Positions 7,100 through 13,617 of a stretch of DNA of 13,617 bases are shown one piece after another. The position numbers and the translations under genes are program-made. This stretch comes from Bacteroidales bacterium UBA6408. Lineage in GTDB: Bacteria > Bacteroidota > Bacteroidia > Bacteroidales > UBA932. The number at the start of each line of letters is the position of its first letter. Within the stretch, counting starts at the first letter, position 1. The notes below the pieces were generated by a model. It was not told the origin of the DNA, did no database searches, and was given only the letters and a program-made list of their open reading frames with translations. Location of the stretch: positions 1 through 13,617 of the forward strand of contig DJPQ01000082.1 in assembly GCA_002439805.1 (NCBI GenBank), written 5' to 3'.

Positions 7100-10051
7100 C
7101 TATTCCTTGTCGTCCCTTATATTCCCCCCAATCTTCAGACGATTCCCCATATCGCCCGAAGTCCTTCCGTCTTTTCCGCCACTCATCCCATCGCCCCCGT
7201 TCACAGAATCCCCCGCCGCATCAGCCGAGGCGCCTTTCTTCTTCTCGTATTTCTTCCTGTACTCCTCGAACACGGCCGTCTCGCGCTGAATCTCGCGGAT
7301 TTCCGCATCGAGCGCGCGCCGCTTCTTCGCCCGGAGCCTCTCAAGCTTCTTCCGCTCCTTGGCTGCCTCCCTTTCCTTTCTCCGCCGCTCCTTTTCCTGC
7401 CACTTGGCATCCCGTTCGGCATCCTTTCGTGCCCTCGCCTCGGCACGTGCAGCGCGGCGGGCCTCCTTCTCCGCCTTCTTCCGGGCCGCCTTCAGAGCCT
7501 TCGGATCAGCCGCGACGGAATCCGCCGGGCTTCCTGCGGAAAGGCTGTCGGAAACAGCAAGAGAGTCAGATCCGGCAAGCCTCAGGGAATCCGAAACAGC
7601 AAGAGAGTCACGCAGGGAAAGGCTGTCACGAGCCGCTAGGGAATCCCGATGAGCCAGACTGTCCCTGAGAGCGAGGCTGTCGCGAATCATAAGGCTGTCA
7701 CGCAGGGAGAGGCTGTCGCACAAAGCAAGGGAATCCGCAAGGACCTTCTCCGCCTCAAGCCGCTCGCGCATAAGCGCATCCTCCGCAGCACGGACTTTCC
7801 GGAGCGAGTCACGAACCGCAATCTCGCGGTAGATGCCCTTCATATAGCCGGGGAAGTACCTGTTCGTGTTGACAAAGCTTGCCCGAGGGTGCGCAAGGTA
7901 GGCGGAACGTTCCGGAGAACGGTATTCAGCATCGGTCACGGCACGGCGGTCGGCAGGACGTCGCTCAGGCTTCCAGTTGAAGCCCTTGAGGGAACGCTCC
8001 TCCTCCTTGAGCTGCACAATGGGGTACGCATCGCTCTTGGCCGAGTCATAATAGTAAATCCTCTGGATGGAACCGTCCTTGAATGAGGCGGACAGCATCT
8101 TGGAATCTGTCTTGTTGACCGTGGCGAGCGCATCGTTTTCCTTGATAAAGAACAGCGCCTGCGCACCTCCCAGAGCATCGAAGCGCCGCAGCCCTCCCCC
8201 GTTCTCGAAGAAGGCCATCATTTCCGCAGCCTTAATCTGGTCATAGTGGGTGGTGTCCTCCTGAATGGTTATGAATGCGTCGGACATGAGGCTGGCACGG
8301 TCCATGGCGCCGTTGCGGACAACGACATAGATGCTGTCGGCTGCATACTGACGCACGGTTTCCTGCCATACGATAGGCTCGACATAGAGTCTAGCGAGCG
8401 AGTCAAGGTCGCTGTAGAGCAGCGAGTCGCAGACTATCTGAGCCTCGTTGCGGAAAAGCCGCACATTTTTCAGAGCGGTCATGAACCCGACCTTGGTCGA
8501 GTCCGGCTTCACCGCAGTCAGGCTGTCCGCAACCGACAGCGAATCGGCATTCAAGGCCAACGAGTCTGTTCCAAACGACAATGAATCACTTTTAAGTGCC
8601 AAAGAATCAACAGCAGGCATCAATGAATCCGACTTCAATGACAGTGAATCCGCATTCATCTTCAAAGAATCCGAAACCTCAGGTAAAGACCGCAGCGTCA
8701 TCGGAGTTTCCAGCCCTTCCGGAGCCGCCAATGCCTCCAGTTCCCCGGAAGGCTTGCCGGCAGGCTCACCTGACTGAGGCATCGCGTCCTCGGAAGCATC
8801 TCCGGACGGTGCTCCGGCCGCAGAAGCATCCCCGCCGGAGGCTCCGTTCTTCGCGCCGCGCCTTGCCCGAATTTCCTCGGCGGCCTTCTTCGCGGCATAG
8901 TTCGCGTCATTCTCCATCGCGGCCTGGTCGGCTGCCTTGGCGGCCTCCTCGGCGGCCTTCTTCCTGAACGTCCCGACGGCATCCGCCTCAAGGTTCTTCA
9001 GACGCTCCGCCGACTGCGCGAGCGTCAGGGAGTCTATCCGGAATTTCATCAGGGTGTAGTAGTCGATGAAATCGGCGGCGACATAGACCGTGTCCGCCTG
9101 CCCCCGGTCGTCCGTGGTCTTGGCTATGAGCGCCGGGTCGCGCCTCATGCTTATGCGCGAGAGGCTGTCCTTGTATTCCGCCATTCCGGCCACTGCGGAC
9201 ATATTCCGCGTCGTGTCAATAATCTGCACATGACCGAGCATCGTCACGTCGTTAAGAGCACGGTAGTAATAGACGGAGTCACACCATGCCTCCTCGTCCT
9301 TGCTCATCAGATGGACATTGCGGTTGAAGAGGAATATTTCCCTGTTCCTGTCATACCATCCGGCATCGGCCGAAAGCATATTCTCCTTGTTCCACAGGTC
9401 CGTCGAGGTTCCGAACTTCGCGAATGCCGTCTCGGAATTATAATCCAGCTCATTGGTCTTGACGAAGACGGTGTCCGAAAACATGTTCACGTCATTCCGG
9501 AAAGTGAATAGCTTCTTCTTCGAGTCGTAGCTTCCGTCACGGCTCTCGATAATCTGACCGTCCTTGTCGCGCATCGCCCCTCCGTTCATGAAAAGGGCCA
9601 CGCTGTCCTTGGTATTATAGTCCAGGTCCCTTGTCCTCAAGGTGTTGTTGTCCTTGTCCGTGAGCTGAACGAGCGAGCCCCTGAACTGGGCAAGGCTCTC
9701 GTCGATGAGGTAGGTGAGCTTGTCGCCCGTGAGAACCGTCTCCTCCTGAAGAATCTGCACGTTTCCGATGGCGTCGATATATTTCGCATCTACGTTCCAG
9801 AACGCCGTGTCGCAGAGAAGGTATGTATTGTTATGGAAAAAACGCGCCGGGCCGATTACCTTCCTGTACGAGCTTCCCTCGACATCGACCACCTGCGCCG
9901 ACCTGGAGCTGATCAGCACCACGAGGCTGTCGCTGTCCTCCTGCGACTGAGCCGCGGCATGATGGGGAAAAAGCCAGACCAGGGCGACGGCAATTCGCAG
10001 GACACGCCCTAAGGATGACATATTTCCGAATATATTTTTCAATGGAGACAT
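7100..10051 (-). CDS. OstA/LptA-like LPS-bridge protein with DSL repeats and a charged C-terminal helix
   Basis: OstA/LptA-type proteins form the periplasmic beta-jellyroll bridge that carries LPS from LptB2FGC to LptD. Here a signal peptide (hydrophobic core about 17-29, cleavage near AAAQ 32-35) is followed by an OstA-like beta-rich region (about 45-345; for example DKLTYLIDESLAQFRG, ELDYNSETAFAKF). An Ala-rich stretch (360-445) and a first DSL tract (461-511) interrupt it, and a second OstA-like section (about 525-680, with RLFRNEAQIVCDSLLYSD) follows. A second DSL tract (773-837), a very basic charged helix (850-938) and a Gly-rich tail end the 983-residue protein. Bacteroidota relatives are, from memory, nearer 500-600 residues, so the Ala/DSL insert and tail are extra. 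ATG codons at 10051 and 10021 are both possible starts; the latter gives a more standard signal peptide. The gene follows surA by 32 bases. Confidence 0.82.
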   Translation of the reverse strand: MSPLKNIFGNMSSLGRVLRIAVALVWLFPHHAAAQSQEDSDSLVVLISSRSAQVVDVEGSSYRKVIGPARFFHNNTYLLCDTAFWNVDAKYIDAIGNVQILQEETVLTGDKLTYLIDESLAQFRGSLVQLTDKDNNTLRTRDLDYNTKDSVALFMNGGAMRDKDGQIIESRDGSYDSKKKLFTFRNDVNMFSDTVFVKTNELDYNSETAFAKFGTSTDLWNKENMLSADAGWYDRNREIFLFNRNVHLMSKDEEAWCDSVYYYRALNDVTMLGHVQIIDTTRNMSAVAGMAEYKDSLSRISMRRDPALIAKTTDDRGQADTVYVAADFIDYYTLMKFRIDSLTLAQSAERLKNLEADAVGTFRKKAAEEAAKAADQAAMENDANYAAKKAAEEIRARRGAKNGASGGDASAAGAPSGDASEDAMPQSGEPAGKPSGELEALAAPEGLETPMTLRSLPEVSDSLKMNADSLSLKSDSLMPAVDSLALKSDSLSFGTDSLALNADSLSVADSLTAVKPDSTKVGFMTALKNVRLFRNEAQIVCDSLLYSDLDSLARLYVEPIVWQETVRQYAADSIYVVVRNGAMDRASLMSDAFITIQEDTTHYDQIKAAEMMAFFENGGGLRRFDALGGAQALFFIKENDALATVNKTDSKMLSASFKDGSIQRIYYYDSAKSDAYPIVQLKEEERSLKGFNWKPERRPADRRAVTDAEYRSPERSAYLAHPRASFVNTNRYFPGYMKGIYREIAVRDSLRKVRAAEDALMRERLEAEKVLADSLALCDSLSLRDSLMIRDSLALRDSLAHRDSLAARDSLSLRDSLAVSDSLRLAGSDSLAVSDSLSAGSPADSVAADPKALKAARKKAEKEARRAARAEARARKDAERDAKWQEKERRRKEREAAKERKKLERLRAKKRRALDAEIREIQRETAVFEEYRKKYEKKKGASADAAGDSVNGGDGMSGGKDGRTSGDMGNRLKIGGNIRDDKE
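7541..7735 (-). repeat. C-terminal DSL repeat tract (mostly six-residue period)
   Basis: Eleven Asp-Ser-Leu triplets occupy residues 773-837 of the LptA-like protein. Most are spaced six residues apart as DSLxxR or DSLxxS (DSLSLR, DSLMIR, DSLALR, DSLAHR, DSLAAR, DSLAVS), an 18-base period in DNA. The unit DSLRLAGS is two residues longer. The DNA copies have diverged at third positions, so this is an old or selected protein repeat rather than a fresh slippage product. Confidence 0.85.
8519..8671 (-). repeat. Central DSL repeat tract (seven-residue period)
   Basis: Eight Asp-Ser-Leu triplets occupy residues 461-511 of the LptA-like protein. The first seven are spaced exactly seven residues apart (SDSLKMN, ADSLSLK, SDSLMPA, VDSLALK, SDSLSFG, TDSLALN, ADSLSV), a 21-base period in DNA; the last step is six residues. 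The phase differs from the six-residue tract near the C-terminus, so the two tracts probably expanded separately. Confidence 0.85.
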
Positions 10052-10083
10052 TCTCTTACAGGTCAGGTTTCACCGGACGATGT

Positions 10084-11460
10084 TCAGTCCTTCCTTATTT
10101 TCTCCGAAAGCCCTGCATGCTCGAATTCGCAGTCGGCAAAAATCGGGTCTATGGTTATGTAGGTCGTGGAAATCTTCTCGTTGAGGAATTTCTCTATCGC
10201 CTCCATCGAGAGCTTGTTCCTTGCCGCCCCGAGCATCAGGCTGTAGTCCTCGCTGAAGGACGCCGGATGGGACGGGATTATCTTATCGACCCTGATTATC
10301 TTATAGACGAGCTGCCCGCTTCGTCCCTCGTTGTCAAGCGACTCGACCGGTTCGGAGATTTCTCCCTCCGAAAGGCCGCTTATGGCATTGTAGTCCGCAG
10401 GCTTGAGCTGATCCTTCTCGAAATAGGATGAGCCGGTGTTGGGGTCGGACATCTGGCCTCCGTTAGTCCTGGTCGCGGCGTCCTGGGACCAGAAGCGGGC
10501 TGCCATGTCGAAGCTTATCTTTCCTTCGTTAATCTCCGTCCGGAGACTGTCAAGGGTCTTGAACGCCTTTTCCCGATCTTCAATGGTGTATTCCGGCTTC
10601 AGGAGGATGTGCCTCGCGTTGAACTGGTCGCCCTTCTTCTCAAGAACCTCGATGAGGTGGAATCCGTCCGGGGTCTCGACAATCTGCGAGACAATGCCCG
10701 GCTTGAGCGACATCGCCGCATCGGAGAACGCCGGCCAGAAGATTGACTTGGACGCCATTCCTAGTTCGCCTCCGCGGCGGGCGCTGCCGGGGTCCTGAGA
10801 GTATATGCGGGCAAGAGTCGAGAACTTCTCCCCGTTCATGATTCTCTCGCGCAGGGCGAGCAGCCTCTCCTTGACCGCAAGCGCTGCGGCCTCCCTGTCA
10901 GGATAGATGCAAATCTGGCTCAGACGGTACTTGTCCGGAACCAGCGGCAGATCTTCCTTGTCGGTCTCCTCTATGAACTTCTCCACGTCGTAGGGGGTAA
11001 GCTCCGGAATCGAAGAGGCGACCTTCTGCTGCATCTGCTGGGTGAGGCTCTGTTCCTGGAAGGCCCTGCGCCACTCCTGACGGAGCTTGTATATCGGCTT
11101 CCCGAAATAGTTCTCGAAGCCCTCGTCGCCCCCGAGCCTGAAGCGCAGCTCGTCGATGCGGGAGGAAAGCTCGCTCTCGACCATGTCGTTGTTCACGCTC
11201 AGCGAGTCTATCCGCGCCTGCATAAGAAAGATTTTCGCCTCAATCATCCTTTCCAGCAGCTCGCAGCGCATATTCTTGTCGGAAAGCATTCCGCTGGCCC
11301 TCATCATCTTCACCTCGTCCTCAAGCGTGGAAATCTTAATCATTTCCTCGCCGACCACGGCAACGGACTTGTCTATCACGCCGTCCTGATATTTCTGGGC
11401 ATGGAGCACCGCAGGCAACAAAAGCGCGGCCGCACATAAAAAAAGATATATTCTTCTCAT
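10084..11460 (-). CDS. surA: Periplasmic peptidyl-prolyl isomerase / chaperone, SurA type
   Basis: SurA-type proteins escort unfolded outer-membrane proteins through the periplasm to the BAM complex. This 458-residue protein has a signal peptide (hydrophobic stretch ending at AVLHAQ), a SurA N-terminal chaperone region (to about 165, with GEEMIKISTLEDEV) and two parvulin-like domains. The first (about 178-275) has FSTLARIYSQDPGSARRGGELG and VETPDGFHLIEV; the second (about 280-395) begins ARHILLKPEY and has FDMAARFWSQDAATRTNGGQM. A C-terminal section (about 400-440) probably completes the chaperone core. A GTG at 11466 would add two residues and overlap the upstream TAG by one base; I prefer the ATG at 11460, which gives a normal signal peptide beginning MRRIYLF. 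It is the second gene of the operon, between a related lipoprotein and the LptA-like gene, consistent with a joint role in outer-membrane assembly. Confidence 0.88.
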   Translation of the reverse strand: MRRIYLFLCAAALLLPAVLHAQKYQDGVIDKSVAVVGEEMIKISTLEDEVKMMRASGMLSDKNMRCELLERMIEAKIFLMQARIDSLSVNNDMVESELSSRIDELRFRLGGDEGFENYFGKPIYKLRQEWRRAFQEQSLTQQMQQKVASSIPELTPYDVEKFIEETDKEDLPLVPDKYRLSQICIYPDREAAALAVKERLLALRERIMNGEKFSTLARIYSQDPGSARRGGELGMASKSIFWPAFSDAAMSLKPGIVSQIVETPDGFHLIEVLEKKGDQFNARHILLKPEYTIEDREKAFKTLDSLRTEINEGKISFDMAARFWSQDAATRTNGGQMSDPNTGSSYFEKDQLKPADYNAISGLSEGEISEPVESLDNEGRSGQLVYKIIRVDKIIPSHPASFSEDYSLMLGAARNKLSMEAIEKFLNEKISTTYITIDPIFADCEFEHAGLSEKIRKD

Positions 11461-11465
11461 TTTCA

Positions 11466-12314
11466 CTAATATATTTCAAATTTTCCGCTTTCGCGGGCCT
11501 GTTCAAGCAAGTCCTGTTCCAAATCGGAGACGAGTACGCGCTTGCGCATGCTCAGCAGGATGTCACGTATGAGCGGGGTCGCATACTCAATCGGGGCAAG
11601 GCTTCCTGCCGGGACAAAATCGCGGAGATAGGCAAGGTAGAGCAGCCCGGTGTCACCGCTGTACTCAATCCAGTCCCCCTTGCGGAAAGCCATCAGGGCG
11701 ACGTAGTCTATGCCGAATTCCCTTGCGAGCACCGTCATGTCAATCCATCCGCCGCCGAAGTTTTCGTACTTTATCGCGGAAGACCATGCCAGCGAATCCG
11801 TAAGCTGCATCTGCGCCACATCGCCGGAAACGATGCTGCTGCGGAAATCCCTGAGCGAGGGGGAATCCGGGGCGATGCAGAGGAAGTCAGCGCGCGCGAC
11901 GGGCACCTGAAGCACGAACTTGTCGGGGTGCTGCCCATAGTATTCCTCAATCTGGTCCGGAGTGACGAGAGTGTCGAGCCGGTCGTTCACATAGCGCTGT
12001 TCGTAGCGGTACTTGAGAAGGGACTTGCGGTAGTCGTCCAGTTCCTTCGTCACGTCAAGCTCTTCCTTGGAAAGCTGCTTCTCGGCGACCTCCTGAAAGA
12101 TGATGTCCGAGGCCCATGTGTTTATGTACTGCCGCGCAAGCCGGGTGCTGTCATCGGCGGAGAGACCTCCCGGGAGAGCCTTGTCGAGTTCGCCCCGGTA
12201 GAGTCTCGTCTTTCCGACCGAGGCGACCACCTCGCCGGACATTACGTGCTCCACCCATTCGCAGGACTGGAGCGAAAGGGCAAGCGCGCACAGCAGGAGA
12301 ATCCGGTGTTTCAT
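11466..12314 (-). CDS. SurA-like lipoprotein without a recognisable parvulin domain
   Basis: This 282-residue protein has a lipoprotein signal peptide with lipobox LQSC (15-18), so Cys18 should be lipidated. There is no run of Asp or Glu after the cysteine, so periplasm-facing anchoring is more likely than surface display. The first part looks like a SurA/PrsA N-terminal chaperone domain: VVASVGKTRLYRGELDKALP (29-48) and a helical hairpin with TPDQIEEYYGQHPDKF (118-133), typical of regions before a parvulin domain. Where the parvulin domain should be (about 135-240) I see no GGxLG or HILI motif, so isomerase activity is doubtful. Bacteroidota often have such a protein just before surA, annotated as a peptidyl-prolyl isomerase. 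It is first in the operon and its TAG abuts the surA start. A chaperone role is inferred from context and the N-terminal resemblance. Confidence 0.75.
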   Translation of the reverse strand: MKHRILLLCALALSLQSCEWVEHVMSGEVVASVGKTRLYRGELDKALPGGLSADDSTRLARQYINTWASDIIFQEVAEKQLSKEELDVTKELDDYRKSLLKYRYEQRYVNDRLDTLVTPDQIEEYYGQHPDKFVLQVPVARADFLCIAPDSPSLRDFRSSIVSGDVAQMQLTDSLAWSSAIKYENFGGGWIDMTVLAREFGIDYVALMAFRKGDWIEYSGDTGLLYLAYLRDFVPAGSLAPIEYATPLIRDILLSMRKRVLVSDLEQDLLEQARESGKFEIY

Positions 12315-12339
12315 ATATCCAAATGCATCAGGTAACCGT

Positions 12340-12347
12340 CAAAAATA
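12340..12347 (-). promoter_or_regulatory. Second possible -7 box before the minus-strand operon
   Basis: Read on the minus strand, TATTTTTG fits TAnnTTTG and ends 25 bases before the ATG at 12314. No TTG lies at the usual distance upstream, so it is weaker than the box at 12381-12388. It also follows an AGCTG/CAGCT inverted repeat (minus-strand 12371-12346) that would sit in the leader of transcripts from the upstream promoter. Confidence 0.25.
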
Positions 12348-12380
12348 GCTGAACAAAAAATTCAAACAGCTTTTAACGGA

Positions 12381-12411
12381 CAAAGATAATCATTTTCTTT
12401 CCACGGCGCAA
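12381..12411 (-). promoter_or_regulatory. Promoter of the minus-strand outer-membrane biogenesis operon
   Basis: On the minus strand TTG (12411-12409) is followed after exactly 20 bases by TATCTTTG (12388-12381). This matches both Bacteroidota elements (-33 TTG and -7 TAnnTTTG) at the usual spacing. Transcription would begin near 12375, leaving a leader of about 60 bases before the lipoprotein ATG at 12314. Confidence 0.65.
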
Positions 12412-12475
12412 TATTTGCGTAAAGGACGACCCGGCTTTAGAAATGTGAAAAGGCAAGTCGCCTCGGATTGAGGAT

Positions 12476-12483
12476 TATTTTTG
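12476..12483 (+). promoter_or_regulatory. Possible -7 box immediately before the DUF4783 gene
   Basis: TATTTTTG fits TAnnTTTG but ends only four bases before the ATG at 12488. If real, the transcript would begin at or next to the start codon (leaderless), or translation would start at the in-frame ATG at 12509. No good -33 TTG is seen at the right distance, so this may be a chance match. Confidence 0.3.
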
Positions 12484-12487
12484 AGTT

Positions 12488-12928
12488 ATGAGTTTGAGAA
12501 CACGAGTCATGAGTCTGGGACTGCTTTCGGCGGTCGTGATGATGTGCTGCGAAAATGTCTCCGCGCAGAGCGTCGTTCCGGCGTCCATGGGCGGCGGCGA
12601 CGGGTTCGACGTTTTCGTGCCCATCTCGCGCTATCTCGGAAACGGAGAGGCCGAGAAACTGTCCGCATGGTTCTCGAACAGCGTCGAAATCACGATTCTC
12701 GGCGAGTCCAACACCTGCTCACGCTCGCAGGCCCGCCAGATTCTGAAGTCGTTCTACGCCTCCTACACCCCGAGGTCGTTTGAAATCACGCACAAGGCTT
12801 CTCAGGGAAATATGAAATACGCCATCGGCAACCTGAAAGCCGGCGGCGAGACCTTCGTCGTCACGGTCTTTCTCTGCATGAAGGACAACTGCTACGACAT
12901 CCATCAGCTGAAAATCGAACGTCTCTGA
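12488..12928 (+). CDS. DUF4783 secreted protein (NTF2-like)
   Basis: This 146-residue protein has an N-terminal signal peptide (basic RTR at 4-6, hydrophobic 8-20, probable cleavage after VSA 24-26). The mature part matches DUF4783, a Bacteroidota family with a predicted NTF2-like cone fold: DVFVPISRYLGNGEAEKLSA (41-60), WFSNSVEITI (61-70), SRSQARQILKSFYASYTPRSF (78-98, conserved core) and a final strand DIHQLKIERL (137-146). The biochemical role is unknown; location is probably periplasmic. The cysteines at 20-21 lie in the signal peptide without a proper lipobox, so it is not called a lipoprotein. The start at 12488 supplies the basic n-region; the ATG at 12509 would lose it. It is divergent from the minus-strand operon, and queH follows 49 bases downstream on the same strand. 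Confidence 0.82.
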   Translation: MSLRTRVMSLGLLSAVVMMCCENVSAQSVVPASMGGGDGFDVFVPISRYLGNGEAEKLSAWFSNSVEITILGESNTCSRSQARQILKSFYASYTPRSFEITHKASQGNMKYAIGNLKAGGETFVVTVFLCMKDNCYDIHQLKIERL

Positions 12929-12977
12929 TTCGGAAAGACAGGATGGGAAACGTCACATTCCAAAGGACATCAACAAT

Positions 12978-13610
12978 ATGAAAGGGAACGGACTGCTCAC
13001 GGTCACGGCTCCGGGAGGGGCGGACAGGGTTCTGCTCCATACCTGCTGCGCACCGTGCTCGGGGGCAATCATCGAGTGCCTGCTGCGAAGCGGAATAAGG
13101 CCGACGATTTATTACTGCAACCCGAACATCTTCCCGGAGGAGGAATATCTCATAAGAAAGAACGAGTGCACGAGGTTCGCGCAGTCACTCGGACTGGAGA
13201 TTGTCGATGCGGACTATGACCACGCGGCATGGCTCGACGGGGTTCGCGCCCTTGCCGAGGAGGCGGGCCTGACGGACATCGGGAGTCTCCCGGAAAGGGG
13301 CGGGCGCTGTCTGCAGTGCTTCAGGTACAGGCTGCTCGACTCGGCGCGGTACGCGGCAGGGCACGGGTTCGCGGTACTCACGACGACGCTGGCCTCGTCA
13401 CGCTGGAAGTCGCCGGAGCAGATCAACGAGGCCGGGAACCGGGCCGTGGAGCAGGTGCGGCGGCAGACGGGGCTTCCGGAAGACGGGCTTGTCTGGTGGG
13501 AGCAGAACTGGCGCAAGGGAGGCCTGCAGGAGCGACGGTCGCAAATCATCAAAGAACGCGGGTTCTATAATCAGACATGGTGCGGCTGCGAATTCAGCCG
13601 GCGAGGCTAA
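12978..13610 (+). CDS. queH: Epoxyqueuosine reductase QueH
   Basis: QueH catalyses the last step of tRNA queuosine synthesis, reducing epoxyqueuosine to queuosine at position 34 of GUN-anticodon tRNAs; it replaces the unrelated cobalamin-dependent QueG. The 210-residue protein (formerly DUF208) has all the expected cysteines: HTCCAPC (21-27) near the N-terminus, Cys111 and Cys114 in RCLQCFRYR (110-118), and Cys202 and Cys204 in WCGCEFS (201-207). These bind the iron-sulfur cluster and an additional metal in the characterised T. maritima enzyme. Other family signatures are YCNPNIFPEEEY (47-57), LTTTLASSRWKSPEQI (134-149) and WWEQNWRKGG (173-182). The cytoplasmic protein is full length, with no truncation although it ends seven bases before the window edge. 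No other queuosine gene is visible here. Confidence 0.93.
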   Translation: MKGNGLLTVTAPGGADRVLLHTCCAPCSGAIIECLLRSGIRPTIYYCNPNIFPEEEYLIRKNECTRFAQSLGLEIVDADYDHAAWLDGVRALAEEAGLTDIGSLPERGGRCLQCFRYRLLDSARYAAGHGFAVLTTTLASSRWKSPEQINEAGNRAVEQVRRQTGLPEDGLVWWEQNWRKGGLQERRSQIIKERGFYNQTWCGCEFSRRG

Positions 13611-13617
13611 ACGGGAG

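Noticed and set aside
7541..8671. DSL tracts as a CRISPR array or recent DNA tandem repeat
   Set aside because: The repeats are kept at protein level in one reading frame, the units are 18 or 21 bases without unique spacers, and third positions have diverged.
12536..12552. Lipoprotein signal in the DUF4783 protein (Cys20-Cys21)
   Set aside because: The residues before the cysteine (Val-Met-Met) do not make a lipobox, and a normal signal-peptidase I site (VSA then Gln) follows.
12481..12783. Alternative plus-strand frame overlapping the DUF4783 gene
   Set aside because: It has no signal peptide or recognisable family, and the DUF4783 match in the other frame is clear.

Overview
The window looks like part of a Bacteroidota chromosome, most likely order Bacteroidales. 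The signs are a DUF4783 protein, an OstA/LptA-like protein of the Bacteroidota type next to two SurA-like proteins, and promoter boxes of the form TAnnTTTG. Core genes are GC-rich (about 60% in one dnaX line I counted), which would fit a higher-GC Bacteroidales such as an Alistipes-like lineage. The genus is a guess.

Layout. (1) 1-835, plus strand: three very small genes joined by ATGA stop/start overlaps: a DUF3791 protein, a damaged DUF3990 (ADP-ribosyltransferase-like) gene, and a small unrecognised protein. This part is visibly lower in GC (about 43-52% in the lines I counted) and looks accessory. (2) 1055-3668, plus strand: dnaX (clamp-loader subunit tau) and lptB (LPS export ATPase). 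(3) 12314 down to 3680, minus strand: a four-gene operon of a SurA-like lipoprotein, a SurA-type peptidyl-prolyl isomerase, a very long OstA/LptA-like protein with Asp-Ser-Leu repeats, and a large multi-membrane-span sensor histidine kinase. Gaps are 32 nt or less. It has a good promoter at 12381-12411 and a terminator-like hairpin over the kinase stop codon, back to back with lptB. (4) 12488-13610, plus strand: a secreted DUF4783 protein and the epoxyqueuosine reductase queH, divergent from the operon.

How the genes fit together. The minus-strand operon and the convergent lptB form an outer-membrane biogenesis locus: periplasmic chaperones for outer-membrane proteins, an LPS-bridge protein and the ATPase that powers LPS transport. 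The histidine kinase embedded in it has no response regulator here and is a plausible envelope sensor. dnaX and queH are housekeeping genes (replication and tRNA modification).

The points most worth a second look are the coupled DUF3791-DUF3990-small-ORF cassette, whose toxin-like middle gene has lost its centre in an apparently in-frame deletion with a stop at the junction; the two differently phased DSL repeat tracts plus charged helix in the LptA-like protein; and the orphan kinase with three predicted extracytoplasmic sections.
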